Positions 1 to 6,706 of a stretch of DNA of 20,749 nucleotides are shown here, in pieces (the first letter of the stretch is position 1; the number at the start of each line of letters is the position of its first letter). Origin of the DNA: Thermoleophilia bacterium. GTDB taxonomy: Bacteria; Actinomycetota; Thermoleophilia; Gaiellales; JAICJC01. The translations under genes were made by a program, and so were the position numbers. The stretch is from positions 1-20,749 of the forward strand of contig JAICJM010000053.1 of NCBI GenBank assembly GCA_025928435.1, read 5' to 3'. The notes below the pieces were generated by a model that was not told the DNA's origin, did not search any database, and worked only from the letters and a program-made list of their open reading frames with translations.

Positions 1-1130
1 CCCGAGAGCGCGGAGGCGCCGCTCAGTGTGCCGGTCTTCGCGAGGGCGTTCCGGTACGCCGGTCCCGACCGCATGCGGTGGGCGAGGGTGCCGCTCACGC
101 CGGCCACCGGCAGCGCGTGGCGGTAGAACCAGCCGTACGGCTGGTTCCCGGCGCGGCGCAGGACGCCCAGGATCTGGCGGGCCGAGAGTCGGTCGGCCTT
201 GGAGAGGCCGGACCCGTCCCAGATGCGCGCCCCGGCCAGGTCGACGCCGAGGTTGTGGACGTAGCGGCGGGTAATGCCGGTCCCGGCCTTCGTGCTCCCG
301 CGCCGTCCGGCGTCGACCGCGAGATCCTTCGTCAGCGTCTCGGCGTAGAAGTTGTCCGAGATCTGGTCCATCTCGTACACGAGCCGGTGGATCGTCGGCG
401 AGAGCTCGGTCGCGAGCGTGCGCGCGGTCCCCGGATGCCTCCCCGTGCGGGCCGGATGGCCGATGGGGATGCCGCGGCGCTGGAGCGCCAGCGAGAGCTG
501 CTGTGCGGCCCGCAGGGCGGGGGACGGGAAGGTCCCGAAGTCGCCGAACCGCGCCAGGTCCTCGTTGACCGTCAGGGCGGAGAGCGGCGGGCAGTCCATC
601 CACGAGTCGCGCTTCCAGTCCGGCCCCCGCCGGATCGTGTCGAACGCGCGCTCATCGCCGACGACCGCGCCCGTGATGCGCTTCACGCCGGCTCTCTGCA
701 GGCCGACCGCCAGGTCGTGCACGAGGCCGGAGGCGCCCCCGAACGCGACGCGCGAGAACGGGACGGTGGAGAACGACGGGTCGCCGCCGCCGACGAGCCA
801 CAGGTTGCCGTGCAGCGTGCCGCCGGTGAGCGCGCCCGTCGCCATCGCGCGCGTCGCGAGCCGGTTCGCGAAGCCGAGCCGGCCGAGCACCGCGGCGCTC
901 GTCATCAGCTTCATGTTCGAGGCTGGCCGCAGCTCGGCGCGGCCGTGGTAGACGGCCAGCAGGCGGGCCCGGCCGCTGTCGTAGATCGCGATGCCGGTAC
1001 GGCTGCCCGCAAACCCCGAGGAGGCGACCATGCCGTCGATCTTGCGGTCGAGCGCAGACGCGCCCAGCGCCGGTGGGGCGGCGGCCAGGAAAAGCGCGCA
1101 GACGGCGATCAGGATGCGTGACGCCGTCAC
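1..1130 (-). CDS. dacB: D-alanyl-D-alanine carboxypeptidase/endopeptidase, PBP4 (peptidase S13) family, partial
   Basis: A penicillin-binding protein that trims or cross-link-cleaves peptidoglycan peptides outside the membrane. All three active-site motifs are readable: SNMK (nucleophile Ser71, Lys74), SDN (258-260) and KTG (365-367), in the order and spacing of class C PBPs. The N-terminus is a signal peptide (basic VTASR, a hydrophobic stretch, then an Ala-rich cleavage region ending near ALGASA). The gene is cut by the window edge just after KTG, so the C-terminus is missing; 376 residues are visible. The GTG start is chosen because an in-frame stop (1167-1169) lies 12 codons upstream, no other start codon lies between, and the signal peptide begins here. 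No good Shine-Dalgarno is seen; with only 36 nt to the upstream gene, translational coupling to it is likely. Family assignment is firm; the exact peptidase activity is inferred. Confidence 0.93.
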   Translation of the reverse strand, partial: MTASRILIAVCALFLAAAPPALGASALDRKIDGMVASSGFAGSRTGIAIYDSGRARLLAVYHGRAELRPASNMKLMTSAAVLGRLGFANRLATRAMATGALTGGTLHGNLWLVGGGDPSFSTVPFSRVAFGGASGLVHDLAVGLQRAGVKRITGAVVGDERAFDTIRRGPDWKRDSWMDCPPLSALTVNEDLARFGDFGTFPSPALRAAQQLSLALQRRGIPIGHPARTGRHPGTARTLATELSPTIHRLVYEMDQISDNFYAETLTKDLAVDAGRRGSTKAGTGITRRYVHNLGVDLAGARIWDGSGLSKADRLSARQILGVLRRAGNQPYGWFYRHALPVAGVSGTLAHRMRSGPAYRNALAKTGTLSGASALS

Positions 1131-1166
1131 GAGCTGGAGATGAGGAAGAGGAGGTCTCCCCCGCGG

Positions 1167-1328
1167 CTAGCGGGCGAGCGCGAGTTCCTCGCGAACGGCC
1201 TGGAACAGGCTCTTGTCGATCTTGCCGTGGTAGATGGGGACGGACTGCTCGTGGCAGAGGCGGATAACATCTTCCCGCTTCATGCCGTACTCCTTGGATA
1301 GCTCGTCCGGCGTCAGGTGATTCGCCAT
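1167..1328 (-). CDS. 53-aa putative helix-turn-helix protein
   Basis: A small soluble protein of 53 residues. The run from LTPDELSKEYGM to VREELALAR looks like the helical excisionase/MerR-type DNA-binding fold (a helix, a short turn at Gly, a recognition-like helix, then a basic segment with HGKID), but similarity is by eye and weak. The ATG at 1328 has a good Shine-Dalgarno (AAGGGG) about 6 nt upstream. An in-frame ATG at 1409 would give 80 aa, but that extension is encoded by the terminator hairpin and looks non-coding. It is the first full gene of a unit that continues into the carboxypeptidase 36 nt downstream. It lies behind a leader ORF and terminator-like hairpin, so its expression is probably conditional. 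A DNA-binding role is inference. Confidence 0.72.
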   Translation of the reverse strand: MANHLTPDELSKEYGMKREDVIRLCHEQSVPIYHGKIDKSLFQAVREELALAR

Positions 1329-1358
1329 GCCTGCCCCCTTGATGGTGTTCCGGAATTG

Positions 1359-1388
1359 AAAAACCCACCGCGCAGAATGCTCGGTGGG
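1359..1388 (-). terminator. Rho-independent terminator-like hairpin in leader
   Basis: Seven-bp stem CCCACCG/CGGTGGG (1388-1382 with 1370-1364), extended by an inner GCA/TGC helix with a TTC loop across one mismatch, then TTTTT (1363-1359) on the minus strand. It sits only 30 nt upstream of the 53-aa gene and downstream of a good promoter (1463-1491), so it is more likely an attenuator than a simple end for the upstream Nif3-like gene, though it could do both. Confidence 0.6.
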
Positions 1389-1429
1389 CTCAGGGTGCCT
1401 GCTCCTCATGTGCGCGCGCCTCAGGCAAT

Positions 1430-1456
1430 TCAGGCGCGCTCCGAGCAGACATCCAT
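1430..1456 (-). CDS. 8-aa leader peptide MDVCSERA (putative, leaderless)
   Basis: ATG at 1456 begins exactly 6 nt after the -10 hexamer TACAGT, the same spacing used by several annotated genes in this window, so transcription should start at or next to the A of ATG. The ORF reads MDVCSERA and ends at TGA (1432-1430), inside the loop of the P2 hairpin. Translation would cover the 5' strands of helices P1 and P2 and so could control the downstream terminator-like hairpin. One Cys codon (1447-1445) and one Arg codon are the only obvious candidates for sensing. The ORF is short enough to be chance; the promoter spacing and structured context are the support. Confidence 0.45.
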   Translation of the reverse strand: MDVCSERA

Positions 1457-1462
1457 GTCCAC

Positions 1463-1491
1463 ACTGTAGCGACGTGCCCGGACGCCGTCAA
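1463..1491 (-). promoter_or_regulatory. Promoter, -35 TTGACG / -10 TACAGT
   Basis: On the minus strand TTGACG (1491-1486), a 17-nt spacer and TACAGT (1468-1463). The -35 matches 5 of 6 and the -10 4 of 6 bases of the sigma-70-type consensus. Predicted start is near 1456, the ATG of the leader ORF. It drives the leader, the HTH-like gene and probably the carboxypeptidase. Confidence 0.65.
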
Positions 1492-1510
1492 TCGTCTCGC
1501 GGACCCGGTT

Positions 1511-2275
1511 TCAGATCGGGTTCGGCAGGTCGATGAAGACGTGCTCGACGCCGAAACGGCCGGCGATCAGGTCGCCCAGAACGCGCACGCCGAAGACCTC
1601 GGTGGCGTAGTGGCCGGCGGCGATGAAATGGATGCCCGCCTCGCGGGCGGCGGCCATCGCCGGCTCGCGCGGCTCCCCCGTGATGAAGCAGTCGGCGCCC
1701 GCGTCGGCGGCCGCCTCGAGCTGCTGGGCCGCTGCGCCGCTGATGATCGCGACCCGCGCGATCGCGTCGGGCCCGTCGGCGAACACAAGCGGGTCCGGAG
1801 TCACCTCCTTGCGCACGCGCGAGACGAGCTCGTCGAGTGGGATCGGCGGCTCGGCGCGGCCGATGAACCCGATCGTTCGGTCGTGCAGCCGGCCGAACTC
1901 CTCCAGGTCGTCGAGGCCCAGCAGACGGCAGAGGAGGGCGTTGTTGCCCACGTCGGGGTGGGCGTCGAGGGCCAGGTGGTAGGCGACCAGCGAGAGGCCT
2001 GCGTCGAAGAGCGCCTTCAGCCGGTCGCGCTCGCGCGGCCCGATCCGGCGCGGGTCGGACTTCCAGAACAGGCCGTGGTGGACGATGAGCATCTGGGCGC
2101 CCGCGTCCGCCGCCCGGCGGAAGAGTTCGAGCGAGGCGCTGACCCCGGTGGCGATCCGGGTCACCTCCTCGGCGCCCGCCACCTGGAGCCCCACGGGAAG
2201 GGCGTCCGGATAGGCGTCAGCCTGCAGCAGGCCGTCCGCGAAGGCGACGATCTCGTCTCTCCCGGCCACGCGCAT
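1511..2275 (-). CDS. Nif3-like dinuclear metal center protein (DUF34/NIF3 family)
   Basis: A 254-aa protein of the YbgI/YqfO/Nif3 family, which forms hexameric rings with a two-metal site; its physiological role is unsettled and the old GTP cyclohydrolase I type 2 label is uncertain. Visible metal-site residues are the HHG motif (His66, His67), YHLALDAHP (His100, Asp104) and, near the C-terminus, GHYATE (His222, Glu226). It is the short form, lacking the inserted PII-like domain of longer homologues. The ATG at 2275 is annotated, but TAGCGT (2281-2276) touches it directly; a GTG at 2269 would give the 6-nt leaderless spacing seen elsewhere here and is a credible alternative start. It is followed by the leader/HTH unit, separated by a new promoter. 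Confidence 0.93.
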   Translation of the reverse strand: MRVAGRDEIVAFADGLLQADAYPDALPVGLQVAGAEEVTRIATGVSASLELFRRAADAGAQMLIVHHGLFWKSDPRRIGPRERDRLKALFDAGLSLVAYHLALDAHPDVGNNALLCRLLGLDDLEEFGRLHDRTIGFIGRAEPPIPLDELVSRVRKEVTPDPLVFADGPDAIARVAIISGAAAQQLEAAADAGADCFITGEPREPAMAAAREAGIHFIAAGHYATEVFGVRVLGDLIAGRFGVEHVFIDLPNPI

Positions 2276-2339
2276 ACGCTACCGCCCGAACGGGTGGTCC
2301 CACCACCCCACCCGTTGCGCGGGCCCGCGCGCGTGCGCC

Positions 2340-2642
2340 ATGCTTCCGGGCATGGAAGAGCGCGTATCGCTGGAGCAGCGCCTGGAGGGGCACCTCCCGC
2401 CGCCATCGGGACCGCTGCGCCGGGAGGCGTTCACGCGGCCGGCGGCCGGTGGCCTGCGCCGGCGGATCCTGGCCCAGATCGACCGCGCCGTCGAGATCTT
2501 CGAGGTCGACCGCATGCTCTACGACATCGAGGTCGAGGCCCAGGGGCGCTGGCTGCGGCGGATGATGGCGTTCGACGCCTACTGTGCCCGCCGGGACGCC
2601 GCCCGCGGGAGCGGGCGGCCGGACCCGCCGCCTGTGCGATAA
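2340..2642 (+). CDS. 100-aa charged helical protein of unknown function
   Basis: I do not recognise this protein. It is rich in Arg and Glu, has no signal peptide or membrane segment, and the middle (LRRRILAQIDRAVEIFEVDRM, then VEAQGRWLRRMMAFDAYCA) reads as amphipathic helices that could form a small helical bundle. Third codon positions are almost all G or C, which supports real coding. The start is uncertain: ATG 2340 or ATG 2352, neither with a clear Shine-Dalgarno or a TANNNT box. It is divergent from the Nif3-like gene across 64 nt and ends 12 nt before the tRNA gene. The 64-nt gap holds an inverted repeat built on ACGGGTG and CACCCGT. Confidence 0.62.
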   Translation: MLPGMEERVSLEQRLEGHLPPPSGPLRREAFTRPAAGGLRRRILAQIDRAVEIFEVDRMLYDIEVEAQGRWLRRMMAFDAYCARRDAARGSGRPDPPPVR

Positions 2643-2654
2643 TCCCGGCCTCAC

Positions 2655-2728
2655 CGGGGCGTGGCGCAGCCTGGTAGCGCGCACCGTTCGGGTCGGTGAG
2701 GTCCCGAGTTCGAATCTCGGCGCCCCGA
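2655..2728 (+). tRNA. tRNA-Pro (anticodon CGG)
   Basis: A full cloverleaf: acceptor CGGGGCG/CGCCCCG (2655-2661, 2721-2727), D-stem GCGC/GCGC, anticodon stem CACCG/CGGTG with loop TTCGGGT, five-nt variable loop, T-stem CCGAG/CTCGG with TTCGAAT, discriminator A2728. The anticodon CGG (2689-2691) reads CCG proline codons, and G37 follows it as in other proline tRNAs. CCA is not encoded. No intron. Confidence 0.97.
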
Positions 2729-2760
2729 TGAAGCGAGACCGCCGTTCGCGCGGCTCGCCC

Positions 2761-2791
2761 GGGGACTGTCCCCCGGGCGGGGACAGTCCCC
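2761..2791. repeat. REP-like hairpin, two inverted GGGGACTGTCCCC units
   Basis: GGGGACTGTCCCC (2761-2773) and its exact complement GGGGACAGTCCCC (2779-2791) face each other across CGGGC, forming a 13-bp perfect stem; each unit is itself palindromic apart from the central base. It lies 32 nt after the tRNA and 16 nt before an operator-like palindrome. The same unit recurs at 5236-5265, which marks it as a dispersed repeat. There is no T-tract, so it is not a standard terminator. Confidence 0.8.
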
Positions 2792-2807
2792 GCACCGACC
2801 AACCAGG

Positions 2808-2831
2808 CGCAACCGGAAGGTTGCGTATACT
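2808..2831 (+). promoter_or_regulatory. Leaderless promoter with abutting palindrome
   Basis: The -10 TATACT (2826-2831, five of six consensus bases) ends 6 nt before the ATG at 2838, so the mRNA should begin at the start codon. Directly upstream, CGCAACC-GGAA-GGTTGCG (2808-2825) is a perfect 7-bp inverted repeat filling the -35/-10 spacer, the position of a repressor operator. No good -35 is visible. Confidence 0.6.
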
Positions 2832-2837
2832 GGGGCG

Positions 2838-3824
2838 ATGCGCATCCTGGTTCTGGGCGGGACGTCGTTCGCGGGCCGGCATCTGGTCGAGCTCGCGGCG
2901 GCCCGCGGGCACGAGCTCGTGCTCTTCAACCGCGGCCGCACGGGCGCCGGCCTGCACCCCGGCGTCGAGCGGGTGGTCGGCGAGCGCGGCGGGAGCCTCG
3001 AGGGCCTGCGCGGCCGGACGTTCGACGCCGTGGTCGACATGTCGGGCTACTTCCCGCGCGACGTCGAGCGCTCCGCGGAGCTGCTCGCCGGATCGGCCGA
3101 CTGCTACCTGTTCGTCTCGAGCCGCAGCGCCTACGCCGACCACTCGCAGCCGGGCGCGAACGAGGACTCCCCCCTCGCCGAGCTGCCGCCGGGCGCGCCC
3201 GAGGACGAGATCACCGAGGAGAGCTACGGGCCGCTCAAGGTCATGTGCGAGCGGGCCGCCCGGGCGGCCTTCGGCGACCGCGCCCTGATCATCCGGCCCG
3301 GCCTGATCGTCGGGCCGTACGACCCCACCGGCCGGTTCACGTACTGGCCAGTGCGGGTCGCCGAGGGCGGCGACGTGCTCGCCCCGGCGCCGCCGGACCA
3401 GCCGATCCAGGTCGTCGACGCGCGTGATCTGGTGGCGTTCATGCTCGCGCTGGTCGAGCGCGATGCCGGCGGGACGTTCGACGTCGTCAGCCCCGCCGGG
3501 ATGCTCACCCTCGGCGGGGTGCTCGACGCCTGCGTCGCCGTGACGGACAACGGTGGCCGCCCGGTCTGGGCGGACGAGTCGTTCCTGCTCGAGCGCGGCG
3601 TCGAGCCGTGGACGGAGCTCCCGCTGTGGACGCCGGGCGAGGACATGGCGGGGTTCCAGCGCTCGGACGTCTCGCGCGCGCTCGCGGCGGGCCTCTCGAT
3701 CAGGCCGATCGCGGAGACGGTCGCCGACACGCTGCGGTGGGCGCAGGAGGCGACCCCCGGCCCGGGCGAGTCGATGACGCGCGAGCGCGAGGCCGCGCTT
3801 CTCCGGGAATGGCGTTTGATCTAG
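2838..3824 (+). CDS. NAD(P)-dependent epimerase/dehydratase, extended SDR family
   Basis: A 328-aa cytosolic Rossmann-fold oxidoreductase. The dinucleotide loop is GGTSFAG (residues 7-13), followed by an Arg-bearing second strand (NRGR, 31-34) that may favour NADP(H). The strand-5 serines are in VSSRSAY (93-99), and the catalytic pair is YGPLK (Tyr130, Lys134), the YxxxK motif of SDRs. After it comes RPGLIVGPYDPTGR, typical of the atypical/extended SDRs related to isoflavone-reductase-like and nucleotide-sugar epimerases. Substrate cannot be read from the sequence. The gene has its own leaderless promoter and ends with a TAG that is also the first half of the -10 box proposed for the G6PDH gene. 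Co-expression with G6PDH is possible but not shown. Confidence 0.92.
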   Translation: MRILVLGGTSFAGRHLVELAAARGHELVLFNRGRTGAGLHPGVERVVGERGGSLEGLRGRTFDAVVDMSGYFPRDVERSAELLAGSADCYLFVSSRSAYADHSQPGANEDSPLAELPPGAPEDEITEESYGPLKVMCERAARAAFGDRALIIRPGLIVGPYDPTGRFTYWPVRVAEGGDVLAPAPPDQPIQVVDARDLVAFMLALVERDAGGTFDVVSPAGMLTLGGVLDACVAVTDNGGRPVWADESFLLERGVEPWTELPLWTPGEDMAGFQRSDVSRALAAGLSIRPIAETVADTLRWAQEATPGPGESMTREREAALLREWRLI

Positions 3825-3827
3825 TCT
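3822..3827 (+). promoter_or_regulatory. Possible -10 box TAGTCT for G6PDH, overlapping a stop codon
   Basis: TAGTCT fits TANNNT and ends 8 nt before the GTG at 3836. Its first three bases are the stop codon of the upstream SDR gene. The spacing is slightly longer than the 6-7 nt used elsewhere in the window, so this is tentative. Confidence 0.35.
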
Positions 3828-3835
3828 GCGCGCCT

Positions 3836-5230
3836 GTGAAGCGCACCCAGGATGCGGACGCCCTCGTGATCTTCGGGATCACCGGCGACCTGGCCCGGAA
3901 GATGACGTTCCAGGCGCTGTACCTGCTCTCCCGCCGACACGGGCTCTCGTGCCCCGTGGTGGGCGTCGCGATGGACGACTTCACCGACGATGACCTGCGC
4001 GAGCGCGCCCGCGAGTCGATCCGCGACGCGGGCACCAGGGTCGACGAGGAGGAGTTCGCCGAGTTCGCGAAGCGCCTGCACTACGTGCAGGGCGACTTCG
4101 GCGACGACGCCACCTACGCCGCGGTGGGGAAGGCGATCGAGGGCGTCTCGACGCCGGTCTTCTACCTCGAGGTGCCTCCGTCCCTCTTCGCCACGGTCGT
4201 CAACGGCCTCGCCGAGGCAGGGCTCACGAAGAACGCGCGGGTCGTGGTCGAGAAGCCGTTCGGGCACGACCTGGAGTCGGCCCGCGAGCTCGCGGCCGAC
4301 CTGCACGAGCTGATCGACGAGTCGCAGCTCTTCCGCATCGACCACTTCCTCGGCAAGATGCCGGTGGAGGACATCCTCTACCTGCGCTTCGCCAACTCCC
4401 TGCTCGAGCCGGTGTGGAACCGCAACCATGTCGCCTACGTCGAGATGACGATGGCGGAGGACTTCGGGGTCGAGGACCGCGGGCGCTTCTACGACGCGGT
4501 CGGGGCGCTGCGCGACGTCGTCCAGAACCACATGATGCAGGTGCTGTCGCTGGTCGCGATGGAGCCGCCGGCGCGCAGGGGCCTGGCGGCGCTCGACGAT
4601 CGCAAGCGCGACGTGTTCACCTCCATGCCCGACCTCGATCCGGCCCGGATCGTCCGCGGCCAGTACGAGGGCTACCTGGACACCGACGGCGTGCGGAAGG
4701 GGTCGGACACCGAGACGTACGTCGCCCTGCGGGCCGAGATCGACAATTGGCGCTGGTCGGGCGTGCCGTTCTTCATCCGGGCCGGCAAGGCGCTCGCCCT
4801 GAAGGCCACCGAGGTGCGGGTCGTCTTCAAGCGCCCGCCCAGGCTCGCGTTCCTGGGCCACCAGCGCCCGGCGCCCAATCACTTCGTCGTGCGCATCGAC
4901 CCGAACCCGGGCACCACGATCGAGCTCCAGTCGCTGCGGGCCGGGGAGCCCGGCATCCACACGGTCAGCCTCGACCTCGAGCTGGCCGCCGACGGGATGG
5001 AGGCGCCGACGGCGTACGAGGAGCTGCTGGCGGCGGCCCTGCGGGGCGACCGCAGCCACTTCACCCGCCAGGACGCCGTCGAGGAGACGTGGCGGATCGT
5101 GCAGCCGGTGCTCGACGACCCGCCGCCGGTGCAGGACTACAAGCAGGGCTCCTGGGGCCCGCAGGACGCCGACCGGATCACCTCGGGCCACGGCGGCTGG
5201 CACGCCCCGTGGACGGGCCGCGACACGTAG
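3836..5230 (+). CDS. zwf: Glucose-6-phosphate 1-dehydrogenase
   Basis: Oxidises glucose-6-phosphate to 6-phosphogluconolactone with NAD(P)+, the entry step of the oxidative pentose phosphate pathway. Cofactor loop GITGDLA (14-20), EKPFG (139-143), the substrate-site signature RIDHFLGK (167-174) and the NH dyad with probable catalytic His232 are present, plus FFIRAGKALALK further on. In the signature Phe replaces the usual Tyr (RIDHYLGK). From GTG 3836 the protein is 464 aa, a little short for the family. An ATG at 3809 would add nine residues and overlap the SDR gene by 16 nt; neither start has a convincing Shine-Dalgarno. No 6-phosphogluconolactonase or gnd gene is in the window. It converges on the decarboxylase gene with only a repeat pair between them. 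Confidence 0.95.
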   Translation: MKRTQDADALVIFGITGDLARKMTFQALYLLSRRHGLSCPVVGVAMDDFTDDDLRERARESIRDAGTRVDEEEFAEFAKRLHYVQGDFGDDATYAAVGKAIEGVSTPVFYLEVPPSLFATVVNGLAEAGLTKNARVVVEKPFGHDLESARELAADLHELIDESQLFRIDHFLGKMPVEDILYLRFANSLLEPVWNRNHVAYVEMTMAEDFGVEDRGRFYDAVGALRDVVQNHMMQVLSLVAMEPPARRGLAALDDRKRDVFTSMPDLDPARIVRGQYEGYLDTDGVRKGSDTETYVALRAEIDNWRWSGVPFFIRAGKALALKATEVRVVFKRPPRLAFLGHQRPAPNHFVVRIDPNPGTTIELQSLRAGEPGIHTVSLDLELAADGMEAPTAYEELLAAALRGDRSHFTRQDAVEETWRIVQPVLDDPPPVQDYKQGSWGPQDADRITSGHGGWHAPWTGRDT

Positions 5231-5235
5231 GGCTT

Positions 5236-5265
5236 GGGGACTGTCCCCATCCGGGGACTGTCCCC
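5236..5265. repeat. REP-like pair, two direct GGGGACTGTCCCC units
   Basis: Two copies of GGGGACTGTCCCC (5236-5248 and 5253-5265) in the same orientation, 4 nt apart, fill the gap between the convergent G6PDH and decarboxylase genes. Each can fold on itself, and they are the same unit as at 2761-2791. Placement between convergent 3' ends is typical of REP elements and could help end transcription from both sides. Confidence 0.8.
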
Positions 5266-5276
5266 GATTCTCTCGG

Positions 5277-6683
5277 CTACTCCTCGGATTCGATGCGGCG
5301 GCCGACCTCGCGCACGACGTCGATGAGCGCGTGGGCGTCGTCCGCGCTCGTGCGGTAGTTGACGATGCACGGCCGCAGGCACCAGCGCCCGTCGACCACC
5401 GCGCCGGTCACGTAGACGCGGCCGTCGCGCTGGAGCGCGCCCACCAGGCGGCGGTTGTGGACGTCGGGGTCGCCCTGGGACGGGACGCGCCGGAAGGGCA
5501 CGATCGAGAGCGACGGCTCCGTCATGAGCTCGAGGTCGTCGGCCGCCTGCACGAGGTCGGCGACGAGCCGGGCCAGCGCGAGGTCGTGCTCGATCGCCTC
5601 CCGGAACGCCTCGGCGCCGTGGGCCCGCAGCGCCAGCCACAGCTTCAGGGCCCGGAACGGCCGCGAGTACTCGAGCGTCCACTCGACCGGGTGCTCGCCG
5701 AACTCGATCTCGGGGATGTAGGGCGCGTCGTGGGAGAACGCCGCCTCCAGGTCGGACCGGTTGCGCACCAGGAGCACGCCGCACGCCTTCGGCACGAAGA
5801 GCCACTTGTGCCCGTCGAGCGCGGCCGAGTCGGCCAGCTCGAGGCCGTCGAACAGGTGCCGCGCCGACGCGGTCGCCGCCGCCGGCAGGCCGTAGGCGCC
5901 GTCGACGTGCAGCCAGATGCCGTGGGCCGCGCACACCTCGGCCACCGCCCGGATCGGATCGACCGCGCCGGTCAGCGTCGTCCCCGCCGTGGCCACGACG
6001 GCGACGGGCCGCAGGCCGTCGGCCACGTCGCGGTCGACGGCCGCCGCAAGCGCGGCGGGCCGCATGCGCCGGGCCGAATCGATCTCGATCGTCCGCAGGG
6101 CCGTGCGGCCCAGGCCGAGCACCTCGACCGCCCGCTCGACGCTCGAGTGGGCCTCGACGCTCGTGTAGACCACGCCGCGGCCGTCGCAGCCGTCGATCCG
6201 GCTGCCCGGCTGGGCCCGCTCGCGGGCCGCGGTGAGGGCCGTCAGGTTGGAGAGCATGCCGCCGCTCGTGAACGTCCCCCACGCGGCCGGGTAGCCGACC
6301 AGGTCGCCCACCCAGCGCAGCGTCTGCCGCTCAACCAGGTCGGCGGCCGCGGCGCTCGCGGCCAGGTTGATGTCGTGCGAGCCGGCCAGCGCGTCGGCGA
6401 GGACGCCCAGCTCGAGCCCGGACGAGCCGACGTAGCCGAAGAAGCGCGGCCGCGAGTGGGCCAGGCTCTCGTCGAGGATCTCGGACACCTCGTCGAGCGC
6501 GGCGTGCGGCCCGATGCCGGCCTCCGGCAGCCCCTCGCCCAGCAGGATGCGGATATGCTCCGCGATCGGCGGCTGGTAGGACCGGGCGCGGTCAAAACCG
6601 CGCCACGACTCGAGGATGAGCGCGAGGCCGTGTTCCAGCGTCTCCGTGCGGGCCTCGCCGAGTGCGAGCGGCGTGTCGTTCAT
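5277..6683 (-). CDS. PLP-dependent amino acid decarboxylase, group II (aromatic-L-amino-acid decarboxylase-like)
   Basis: A 468-aa cytosolic fold-type I PLP enzyme. PLP-phosphate loop TSGGMLSN (139-146), the ring-stacking His179 in EAHSS, ATAGTT (231-236), the pyridine-binding Asp261 in HVDGAYG and the Schiff-base Lys293 in DGHKW are all readable and in family order. Homologues decarboxylate aromatic amino acids, glutamate or diaminobutyrate, or act as aldehyde synthases. HVDGAYG with Gly where many have Ala, and DGHKW rather than PHKW, place it away from the classical animal enzymes, so the substrate is open. It starts 23 nt from the divergent VOC gene. AATGAT lies 6 nt before its ATG and could be a weak leaderless -10. 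Its product could be an aromatic amine, but no amine-handling gene adjoins it. Confidence 0.9.
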   Translation of the reverse strand: MNDTPLALGEARTETLEHGLALILESWRGFDRARSYQPPIAEHIRILLGEGLPEAGIGPHAALDEVSEILDESLAHSRPRFFGYVGSSGLELGVLADALAGSHDINLAASAAAADLVERQTLRWVGDLVGYPAAWGTFTSGGMLSNLTALTAARERAQPGSRIDGCDGRGVVYTSVEAHSSVERAVEVLGLGRTALRTIEIDSARRMRPAALAAAVDRDVADGLRPVAVVATAGTTLTGAVDPIRAVAEVCAAHGIWLHVDGAYGLPAAATASARHLFDGLELADSAALDGHKWLFVPKACGVLLVRNRSDLEAAFSHDAPYIPEIEFGEHPVEWTLEYSRPFRALKLWLALRAHGAEAFREAIEHDLALARLVADLVQAADDLELMTEPSLSIVPFRRVPSQGDPDVHNRRLVGALQRDGRVYVTGAVVDGRWCLRPCIVNYRTSADDAHALIDVVREVGRRIESEE

Positions 6684-6706
6684 GCCCGCATCATTGCCGA
6701 TCTATC

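Larger units (their letters stand above)
1329..1456 (-). promoter_or_regulatory. Structured 5' leader, candidate transcription attenuator
   Basis: The RNA that would start at 1456 contains three helices before the Shine-Dalgarno of the 53-aa gene. P1 pairs CTGCTC (1448-1443) with GAGCAG (1404-1399). Nested inside it, P2 pairs GCGCGCCT (1439-1432) with its complement at 1421-1414. P3 is a terminator-like hairpin at 1388-1364 followed by five U. The 3' strand of P2 (CGCGCA, 1416-1411) can also pair with TGCGCG (1374-1369) inside P3, which gives a possible antiterminator. A short ORF (1456-1430) covers the 5' strands of P1 and P2. Helices and positions are seen in the sequence; switching is inferred. 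It matches no riboswitch consensus I know. Confidence 0.5.

Noticed and set aside
78..1121. Long plus-strand open frame opposite the PBP4 gene
   Set aside because: Arg/Ala/Gly-rich composition typical of the antisense of GC-rich coding DNA; the minus strand shows SxxK, SDN and KTG motifs in order.
1167..1409. 80-aa version of the HTH-like protein from ATG 1409
   Set aside because: The extra 27 residues are encoded by the terminator hairpin and spacer; a good Shine-Dalgarno supports ATG 1328.
2655..2791. tRNA as integration site of a mobile element
   Set aside because: No integrase gene and no repeat of the tRNA 3' end is visible downstream; the adjoining repeat is the dispersed GGGGACTGTCCCC type.
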